Source: Bisporella sp. PMI_857 (lineage: Eukaryota > Ascomycota > Leotiomycetes > Helotiales > Helotiaceae). Taken from it: 64,000 nucleotides of DNA. The stretch covers positions 744,001-808,000 of the forward strand of contig JAJSPD010000004.1 of NCBI GenBank assembly GCA_021307315.1. Reading direction: 5' to 3'. Numbering within the stretch: position 1 is the first letter of the stretch; every line of letters starts with the position of its first letter. The notes beneath the pieces are model-generated. The model searched no databases. It was not told the DNA's origin and saw only the letters and a list, made by a program, of their open reading frames with translations. Shown here piece after piece: positions 55,935-64,000 of the stretch. The translations under genes were made by a program, and so were the position numbers.

Positions 55935-56471
55935 ATGTCTTCCCAAGCAACGCACTCCCAAGCCCTTGGTGACCGCCTCGTTGCGCTCGCTGAAGCAATG
56001 AAGAAGGACAAGGTATCATCCCCCATTCACCCTCACCTCCCAGCTCACTCCCCCGTCCCACAAGCAAAGCAAATAGGTTGCTAATTCCTCTCCCAGGTTG
56101 CAGTCGCAAGCTCCACCATGGCGTTCCTCATGACCCTCACGACCGAGCAACGCATCAAGACCGAGCGCGTCGCCAATCCCCTCTTGCAAGGCTTCTCCCG
56201 CTCCGGCCTCGGCACCAATACCTCCCCCGAGACCGTCAAGAAGTCCGGGAGTGCCAAGGAGGTTGACAGAGCTGCTACGGCGGAGAAGAACGGCGGAGGT
56301 GGTGGTATAGGTATGTATGTTTCTTCGCATTTGGGTGGAATCGGATAGGTGCTAATGGAGGATAGGCAAGAAGGTCGTTCTTGCTAGGGGAATTATGAGC
56401 GGTACGTTTTCAAATCCTGGGCAGATGCAGTATTGTGTTGACGAGGGATAGGTGGATGCATTATCCAATGA
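55935..56471 (+). CDS. Small orphan protein, four exons (115 aa)
   Basis: Exons 55935..56012, 56097..56310, 56366..56401, 56452..56471. All introns (50-84 nt) have GT-AG ends; the last shows a TTGAC branch site, and phases agree. The product begins MSSQATHSQALGDRLVALAE and continues AFLMTLTTEQRIKTERVANP. It then has a Ser/Gly-rich middle and ends KKVVLARGIMSGGCIIQ. A pyrimidine-rich leader precedes the start. The regular splice signals argue for a real gene, although only exon 2 is of appreciable length. I do not recognise the family. The C-terminal CIIQ resembles a CaaX prenylation box, which is an observation and not proof. Confidence 0.6.
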
Positions 56472-56992
56472 TGGTCTCGTATCCGCATGGAATTGGATGG
56501 GATGGCTGAGATGGAAGTACCTTATGATGCTCCACATATGGCGAGAGCGAGGCGGGCATACTTGCGTTATGACAGATGGGGAAAGCTTGCGGTTGGTAGA
56601 AGGGTTTACTAATATCATACAAGTTCTCCGTCAAAAACTCCTCCCTACGCGTATCTGTGAGAGTAAACAATTGAACTAATAAATGAACATCGATTCGTGG
56701 GTAGAGACGGTGTCACAAAGAAATTATGGCTGTAGGTAAGTCTTAACTCATAATGCGGAGGCATCTGATCAATGTAAACGTTGTGTAGTCCCAGATAGTC
56801 GTTGCAGTTATTATGGATCATGGTATCTAATGTACAATCATTAGCGCCTCTTTTACGCCATCCCACCGCGCAATTTTTCCGTGAACTCCATCCATGGAAT
56901 TAAATCAACGGTTATATTCATACATGTTTATGTCTCAAATTAACCATCGCTCGCACTCCTAATGTACCATATAGGATGTCTCGTCTAACTAT
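56472..56992. other. Convergent intergenic region
   Basis: About 520 bases between convergent 3' ends. Short ORFs on both strands have no recognisable content. Confidence 0.45.
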
Positions 56993-59859
56993 TCAGGACT
57001 GCGCATCCTTGATCGCTTTTAAAAGGTCGAAAATATACAGACCCTGCCACTATTAGCTCTATTCTGTCCCACCAATAGCATAAGGAAACTTACCAAACTT
57101 TTATTGTGTGCCAAGATCTCAGCGTATCGAGGCTCGACAGGCTTAAATAGCTTATCAACCCATGAAACACCACTTGCCTTCAGGGCAGCCTCCTCGGCAT
57201 CCGTCTTTGGAATCTTTCGTGCTAGATTTCGTAGGACAAGGACAGCGCTGAGAGGAATACCAGCTGCGTCCTTCCGCTCATCCATGGCAGTCTCAACAAA
57301 CTTGTAGCTTCGCTTCTTCCCGGGAACAATGTACGAGAGCTTCTGCTTCTTGGCTACATGATGTGGAGCGCCGAACACATCAGTGATTTTCTCGTCAACA
57401 AGTGGTTTTGGAAGATGCACTTTGATATGTTGCCCCAGCTGCGCTAAGGTGGTCTTTGGGTTATCATGAAATCGTCTACATGTATTCCAATGACATCTGT
57501 AGTCGCCTACATCCGAGTTGAGGAATTTGCCATCTTCTTGTTGGGTGGCTCGGATATGGTCCTTTAGGATGTGCTGATACATTCTTTCTGGACTCATATA
57601 CCATTTGCTACATGGTGGAAGACCTGAACTTGGTGTCCAAAGACACTGCTTGAAATCCTCCCCATGCATATCAATTGGAACTGCTCGATATCTGATGCCT
57701 TTGATTATAAATTTTTGCACAGGGCCTTGTTGAACTTGGGCTGAGGCCTTATCTGCGAAGGTGCTACTGACATTTTTAATAAAATCGGCAGCAGGAAGTA
57801 GATTGTTAGTCTGACCTCCGATTTGAGCTGATAAAGAACTAAATTGTGCTTGATATGCTTGCCACAGAGCGATCTGGGTGATCCATTCGTCACGATCCTC
57901 TTCGAATAAACACTTCAGCCATTGCGAGCTTCTTTCGGGTTCGGGAAGGGCTTGTAGCTCCTCAAACAACTCATCAGGTACAGTTGCTTGGTACTTTGGG
58001 GCTGGCTCTTTTGAGTCCCAACCATGCTGGACCTTTTCCACCGTTCTGGCTCCGTAGGACAATAGACGACTAAGCTGATCTACAAGCGGCTCAAGTCTGA
58101 TGTTGGTGATCAGAAAATCAACGTTCTCGACTACGGCCGTATATTGATATAAAAAGTCCAGGCATGCATGAACTAAATCCTCGTCAGGAAGCAGCGTCCA
58201 GATGATGATATTCTCTATAGCTCTGAGAGGCACGCCCGTTAGAAGATTATTTTCCTCAAGGTTCATGGATATCCGGCTGATTGCTCTTAAAGAAGTCAGA
58301 ATTACACCTCGATCCTCAGACTCTAATTGAGCCAAAAGGGAGACGTAGAGCGGGTCCGACTGGTAAAATGGATAGTACTTGGTGATCTGCTCTGCAATTT
58401 CCAGTGCATAATGCTTGAGCTCTACCACAGTTTGGACATCGGGCAGATTGAGGGCAATGGTGAGAAAATCGTGGAGGGGATCCATATTCGAAACATAGGA
58501 TGCATTCTCCTCGAGCATTACCATATTGCGAATAGTAAGAGCAGCCTCGTTGATTTGCAGTAGAGCATCACTAAATTCCTCGCTTTGAATGTTATCGTCC
58601 GCCGGTAGTTTAGAAAGATTCGCTATCTTTTTGAGAAGGTCGGGTGTTCCACGTAAGCCATCCAATGTCTCATTACCGTGTGGCCCAGCGTCCATATATA
58701 CTACATCCCACTCAACATTGTAAAAAAGTGAGCTGATTTCCAAGAGCTTGTCGATGAGAGCCTCAGCTAAACCAGTGAAGGACTCGAAGCGATATTTGTC
58801 TCCCCGTTCCATAGAAATCTTGACCAAGTGATGCAGTGCATATTCTTGTTCAGATGGAATTCCAGATTTCAATGCTTGTAGGCATCGCACATAGATATTG
58901 GGACCATCAAATCCAGCTGTATTCGCGTTAGATAAATTTCTAGGCTAGGCAGGTTAACACTTACTACCAGGAAGCATCACCTTCGGTGCTGTAGCTACTG
59001 ATTGACCCCCATTGGCTTGAGCAGCTGCTAGAGCCCGCTGGCGTTTGGCAAACTCTGTGGGAGCATTTCCTGGAGTAACTACAGGTCGTAGAGTGAGCGG
59101 CATCTGAGGTCGAGGTTCATAGTTCGTAACGGTAGCTGACATGTGCTCTATGTTGGAGGAGGGATTGTATGATGAGGATGCGCCTCGAGGAGTAACGGGG
59201 TACTGGATTTGCGGCGTTGGTGTATTTGACGTCGCAGAAACGTGTCTAGGCTGTCTTGACGAGTGTGTATCTGGTTGAAAGAGTACTCGCTGAGGAGGAG
59301 CATTTCGCAAGCCTCTCATTGCCCTTCCGCCTGAGCCAGGGGCTTCTTCGCTTCCATTTCTCTCCCTAGAAGGTGTCCCATCGTCACCAGATGCGTCTGA
59401 GCCTTCCATATTCAACCCTAGCGATGTAGCTGTTCTATTTGCAGAAGGCTTCCAGTTCTCCAAGGTACGGTTCAGCAGATTCCCGCCCTTCGCAGTAGTG
59501 TCTTCTAAGATTTCCTTTGGCGGCGGCTCTCGTCCGTAGACCGTAGATATCTCGTAGGCAGAGAGGTATTTGTAGTAGACGGTCTTCAGTTGGAATGCAA
59601 GCGCTGGTTGATTATTCTGTCCTGCGATGAATTTCTCGCCAACTTTCCTCCATGCCAATTTCTCATCGCTAACCTTATCATATCCGCCGGCATCTATAAC
59701 AGTACTGTATAAGCTCAGAAGATCAACTGCTCTAGCACCGACTCGAGGTTCAGGGTCAAAGTGCGTTCCTCTTTGCTCGTGATAGGCTCTCAACTTTGCG
59801 ATAAATTGATGATATTCTTCAGCATATGCCGTCGGGGAGGCTGCATCCTGGAGCGCCAT
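56993..59859 (-). CDS. RSC9: RSC chromatin-remodelling complex subunit Rsc9 (ARID/C2H2)
   Basis: DNA-binding subunit of the RSC (SWI/SNF-type) nucleosome remodeller; the animal counterpart is ARID2/BAF200. Three exons on the minus strand: 58965..59859, 57094..58916, 56993..57043, total 922 aa. The N-terminal ARID spans about residues 13-110 (EEYHQFIAKLRAYHEQRGTH, VDLLSLYSTVIDAGGYDKV, AWRKVGEKF, YYKYLSAYE). A Pro/Ser-rich linker follows, then an armadillo-like helical region (about 300-620). Next come an Rsc9-typical segment and two zinc-finger-like modules (CLWTPSSGLPPC ... HILKDH and CHWNTCRRF ... HIKVH). The short last exon encodes GLYIFDLLKAIKDAQS. The exon 1/2 join reads LPGTGFDGPNIYVRCLQALK. 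It is divergent from the REC114-like gene over about 1.07 kb. Confidence 0.92.
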
Positions 59860-60929
59860 GGCTCAAACTGAATATCGCCGCGATGCGCTCGAATTGAAGA
59901 ATCTTGTTGCGTGCTGCGTTCAATCGCACCTGAATTTTGTCGCGGGCGCGTCTTTATCCACACAGGCATTGAAGACGAGGCTGAGCTTGGCGGAAGAGGG
60001 AGTTGCCGCTTATGTAATATAGAGCACGTGCACTGTTAAGCCCCAGCTTCAAGTGGCAAGGCCATACTACAAACTATGGAATAAGCAAGAACACCACAAC
60101 CGAATTACTTATTCAACAACAATCAAAATCCGATCATGGCTCTCGGAAATCTACACGATTGCCCTTATTTCTCAACAAGGTAAGGTGTAATCGGCCGCTA
60201 TCATTCAGGAGAAACGAAATCAGTTTGTAGCCAGTTATATTCAAACATGGCAATTCCACTAGTTCAGTAGAGTCTACAAAACTCCCTAGGTATATAATAG
60301 TAAATGAATATTGTCGATTCGCTGACTAGCCAAAGGTAACCTTTTTAGCTTATGCTTAGCATTTGCCATGCCATATGACTATGCTTCCAGTGGAGCATGA
60401 TGGGATAATTCACTCGTACTCGAATCCATAAGTCTACCAATTTGCACAACGTCCACATTCTCGTGTATCTCATATCTTGGAGTTTACTAGCTCCTATAAA
60501 CTATGTCATTCTACGGGTAAGTAATATATTAAGGACCTATCACTTCTGAAAAGGATTGGGTTCTTTATAACACCCAGTAGTGCTGGTAGCTTTTCGTATG
60601 TTGCCAGACGCTTATGCAGGACGTTTTGACGAACGAGGTTCTTGATCTAAATATCCTTTAACATGCATTTCGCTATTCTGGCATCTAAGTAAATATCAGA
60701 ACACACACACACATATATATATATATATGTATATATATATACCCTGCGGTAACTACATGAGGTGTGTTTGGATGCCGTACCTTGGTCCCTCCCTAACCAG
60801 TATGCGCCAAGCCAAGACCATAAACCATGGTTCAGTCCTGATTCTGGTTCTATTCTTTGACTATAATTCCCTTTCAGCCCTTCTCCTCCTAAATCAACTT
60901 TCTTCATTAAGGCTCCCTCAACAGTAATT
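59860..60929. promoter_or_regulatory. Divergent intergenic region RSC9/REC114-like
   Basis: About 1.07 kb between opposite start codons. It contains an (AC)n(AT)n microsatellite at 60701-60741 and no supportable gene. Promoters for both genes must be within it; I cannot point to specific sites. Confidence 0.45.
60701..60741. repeat. Dinucleotide microsatellite (AC)n-(AT)n
   Basis: Six AC units run directly into about fourteen AT units with one G interruption. It is likely length-polymorphic and sits upstream of the REC114-like gene. Confidence 0.9.
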
Positions 60930-62814
60930 ATGTCTCAGACTCCGGAGTCAACATGGGCTTGCTTGCCGATTGTCAAATTTTCTCACAACTCTTGCCCAGT
61001 CGGCGTACGCAACTTCATTTGGAATCACATTGGTCTGAGGAATGACATGGATTTTGTGATACAAAATGCTCAAGTTGTTGATGGTCTTGGTAACGTTGCC
61101 ACTCGAGTCGTATTGAAAGTTGTTGCTGGAGCAGACACTCTGGTATGTCTGTGTGCCTGTTACAAGACGGAAGCAGCCTGTCTAATGTCTACCAATGTTT
61201 GCAGGAACTACAAGACCTCGGAGAGTTGATTAAAATATGTCGAGACAATATGCAACCATCGGGAGCCGAACATCCTGTTCAAGTCGTAACACGCAGTCCC
61301 TTCCTTGCAATGCGTTATCCTCAAGCTACATCAAGCAACGCATCCGAATATGTCAGCTTCCTACATCACCTATTTACACTTTGTGTCTAACCTTTTCATA
61401 GGTGCGCAGGATTCAGGTAAAATTCAGCGACCCGTCCGATTTCATAAAGGCTCGAGATGTACTGGCAGAGCTCGGGCTACCCATTACAGAATCTACCACA
61501 AATGCTTCAGCCAATCCTCCTCCATCGAGTTCGCCAGCTCCTACTATGGCATCATCCACACCAAGCTTAAGCACAATGGGTCGGGTCAGCTTGCCTACTA
61601 GACCCTCTAGCGTATCTTCATATCTCGTGAATTCGCCTGCCAAATCAGTCTCCACCATCTTGCCGATGTCTAATATGCCGCCAACATCTACTTTAAATAC
61701 TTCTGGATTTAGGCCAACAAGTGCGTTTAGTTATCTTCCGAAGAAAACGTCGTCATTGTATTTATCGCAAATGGAGAAAGAGCAATCTTCATACTCCATG
61801 CCAGGCATCAATCTTCCAACCATACTAGAGCAGCATGGGCTTACTTCCGCAGCAAAGGATCAAAATCAGTATCAGCTTGAGACTTCACTGAGTGGCGAAC
61901 ACAATCCCGCTAACCCGAGTGTTGGTCTACCACATGAGGATAACATGTCAGCAAGTCAGCGGCAATATAATGTGGAGGGATTTTTAAATAAAGAACAATA
62001 TCGGTTGGCTGACGAGGTATACAATAACATTGTCAATGGGAGAATGCCGCCAAAGCGTACATTGCCATTTCCAGATCCTCGCAAGAAGACTAGGTCATCT
62101 TCTGTAGCTGATCTACCACCCCTGCCTAAGCCTACACCAGTACAACGTGCCGAATCTACTATTCCGAAAGAAACGAAAAGCTGTACCATTTCGACAACTA
62201 TCTCGCAACAACCTGAAAAGAAACGTGTTGCGCAACGTAAGAGCACAGCTGCAAAGAATGCACGAAAGGATCCGTCGAAAAAATCAGCACAAAGCATTCA
62301 GGACGAGATTACGACTCTCGAAAGTCCACCGCAGCAAGAAGAGCCATCTCCTTTAGCAACCAAACCCCTTGCCACTGCTCAGCTATCGTCTTCAACTTCG
62401 GGGCTTCAGTCCAAGGCTGCAGCACCCAAGAAACGTGCAGCTCCTCGACCTTTGTCTACGGCTAAAAGGGCAAAGATGGTAGACCAAAGCACACAGACAC
62501 GAACTGTCTCAGGTGGAAGCAGCGGCTCAGCAGAAGCGCCTATTCCAGCAAAACATCTTGCCGAAGCTGTTCAAGTCTCTCCTATATCGCCACCCAACGA
62601 GTTCCTAGACTCACTTGATGCTTTTATCACCAAACACAAATCTCGATCGGCGCCTGTGGAGCTTTGGGATACTCCAGGATATGCCGAAGCTGATGAGGAA
62701 CAACGTCACATACTTCTCAATAATTTCATTTGTGAGAATCTGGATAACGCGGACTTCTTAAAACTCTGTCAGGATACCGAGAAAGCTTGGCGGAGAATTG
62801 GACTGGGGATGTGA
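60930..62814 (+). CDS. Meiotic recombination protein REC114-like
   Basis: Three exons: 60930..61142, 61205..61351, 61402..62814, total 590 aa; introns are 62 and 50 nt. The N-terminal 150 residues are globular with a PH-like strand pattern (WACLPIVKFSH, DFVIQNAQVVDGLG, TRVVLKVVAG, then VRRIQVKFSDPSDFIKARDV LA...). This is the position and style of the Rec114 PH domain. The central 300 residues are Ser/Pro/Thr-rich and disordered with basic patches. The C-terminal 70 residues are helical (FLDSLDAFITKHKS ... HILLNNFICENLDNADFLKL), where Rec114 has its Mei4-binding helix. Rec114-Mei4 condensates promote Spo11 double-strand breaks. Assignment is by architecture and motif impression, hence moderate certainty; a different PH-fold meiotic protein is possible. 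Confidence 0.6.
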
Positions 62815-63868
62815 CTATGGTAGTGGAGTGAGAGTGGGCATGCCTGACCTAGAATCTGTATACATGATAATTCCTCATGCTTTTACTTGTTTCCAGATAT
62901 AGAGGCTTTGTTGCATATAGCTTCACAGATCTGTTGACTTAGCTTGCATGTACCGGCTGTAGCTTATAGCGAATGGTTCCGTAGAATCAGATTTCAAGCA
63001 ATGGAACAGAAAAATGCTTGTTTGGTGTTTGAATCGTCCTTGTTTGAGTATTAATGCTTCTTCCTTTCCTCCAACGCTGGGTTGTGCCCGTCCATATTCA
63101 CCTTCGAAATATTCAGCTCAATCTTAGTGGATCTTATTATCGTTCCAGAAGGCGTAATACTGGGTCTGTGATGGCATAATGCAATCTACTTTCATCCAAA
63201 TATATCAATAGTCCACCCGTATCCTGTGTCTTTCACTCCCAGGAACAGCCACCTTCCTTTCCAAGGGCCCATCCGCCCTCCCCTTGCCTCTCGCTCTCCA
63301 AATATCATGGTATGGTTATTGAATTTAGTCTCGTGAAACGCCGTAATACGGCTGAAGGAACAATCTTCGTTTTAGATGTTCTCTGGTTAACTTCTAAACA
63401 CAAAAATACCACCAAAGCTGGAATTCAATGGGAACTCTCCCACAAGGCCACTTTGGGAGTACCTGTCATTATGCAGCCACTTTGGTTGGCAATCGCAAAT
63501 CGGCGGTAATGAGATAGCCTATAATCTATTATCGCTAGAAATATGAACTTCTTAGGCTGGAAATGTGAATCAGGTTATGTGTGCACGACACCGTGTATAT
63601 ACTCACTTCGAACCGAGATATATTGTTTAGCTCCAAAAATTTTACCTACTTACTATCGAAATCCCACTCCGCCACCCTGCATAATTCCACGCTCTCATTC
63701 ATACACTCGCGCTACCATCATTGTTATACCAAAATTTCCCGTGAATTGCCTCAAAGCTCACGGCCCCCAGTACAACTAAGGGAGAAATTTCACTGATGTT
63801 TTCCCCCCAAGCTGTTTCGCAATATCGCATAATCGACGGCTAGCATACAAAACTCTAGCTTCAACAAG
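62815..63868. other. Intergenic region at right edge
   Basis: About 1.05 kb. The ORFs at 63312-63509 and 63543-63796 have no recognisable content. The last 100 bases should be the promoter of the gene at the edge. Confidence 0.45.
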
Positions 63869-64000
63869 ATGGCAGCATCAGCCGGTGCTCGCTTTTATAT
63901 CGAACGCCAGCGAATCGCCCAGCGCCATCTGCTAGCCTCAGAACTGCACGAGATCGCAGACTCGCTTATCGTACCCTACAAAGGGGAATGGCAGACTAGA
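63869..64000 (+). CDS. Unidentified gene, 3' truncated by window edge
   Basis: An ATG in favourable context (CAAGATGGC) opens a frame that stays open to the end of the window: MAASAGARFYIERQRIAQRH then LLASELHEIADSLIVPYKGE. Composition is coding-like (helical, charged). Only 44 codons are visible, and I do not recognise the family. Confidence 0.55.
   Translation, partial: MAASAGARFYIERQRIAQRHLLASELHEIADSLIVPYKGEWQTR

Noticed and set aside
1..64000. CRISPR arrays, bacterial operons, riboswitches, replication origins
   Set aside because: None seen; the gene structure is eukaryotic throughout.

Overview
The window is nuclear DNA of a filamentous ascomycete (Pezizomycotina). The evidence is short GT-AG introns (mostly 47-135 nt), compact genes on both strands, and a fungal gene set: HET-domain proteins, a GDE1-type SPX-ankyrin phosphodiesterase, MCH1, RSC9 with an ARID, and a long PPR-like mitochondrial protein. 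A leotiomycete (Helotiales-like) is my guess from overall gene flavour, not a proof. Most genes are ordinary housekeeping genes. I assembled their exons by hand so that reading phase and family conservation agree across every junction. Several genes are invisible as single ORFs.

Left part (1-31.4 kb): the 3' part of GDE1 (cut by the window edge), MCH1, five-exon PRMT5, then two cryptic multi-exon minus-strand genes, SmF (88 aa, first coding exon only 6 nt) and a CZIB/DUF866 zinc protein (160 aa). The latter is divergent from a mitochondrial PPR-like gene. A gene-poor 3-kb stretch follows, then a SprT-like protein whose metal-binding histidines are altered, a HET-domain gene, a three-exon GT8 glucose N-acetyltransferase, a nine-exon secreted LVIVD/choice-of-anchor-B protein, another gap, and a five-exon ketosamine-3-kinase family gene.

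Middle part (28.9-37.4 kb): an AT-rich, gene-poor, repeat-bearing island around a single GC-rich 3.35-kb intronless gene. This gene encodes a HET domain joined directly to about 21-22 ankyrin repeats. Inverted copies of one repeat family flank it (30531-30639 and 35059-35154), with a third fragment at 37312-37340, a 153-bp MITE-like inverted-repeat element at 35391-35543 and an internally deleted tRNA-Ser-like sequence at 36706-36744. This is the most interesting part of the window: a candidate allorecognition or incompatibility gene in a transposon-rich niche.

Right part (37.4-64 kb): four-exon 3-phosphoglycerate dehydrogenase, six-exon two-domain glyoxalase I, a 247-bp TA-flanked MITE with 39-bp perfect terminal repeats, a small roadblock-like candidate, a 681-aa acidic hypothetical protein, a broken 2EXR-family relic, a Ser/Thr-rich membrane protein interrupted by one in-frame TGA, a second GT8-like glycosyltransferase, mitochondrial 2-methylcitrate dehydratase, a four-exon 115-aa orphan, RSC9 divergent from a REC114-like meiotic gene, and the first codons of a further gene at the right edge. 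Apart from the shared transposon island and the divergent pairs, the neighbours do not form an obvious pathway cluster.
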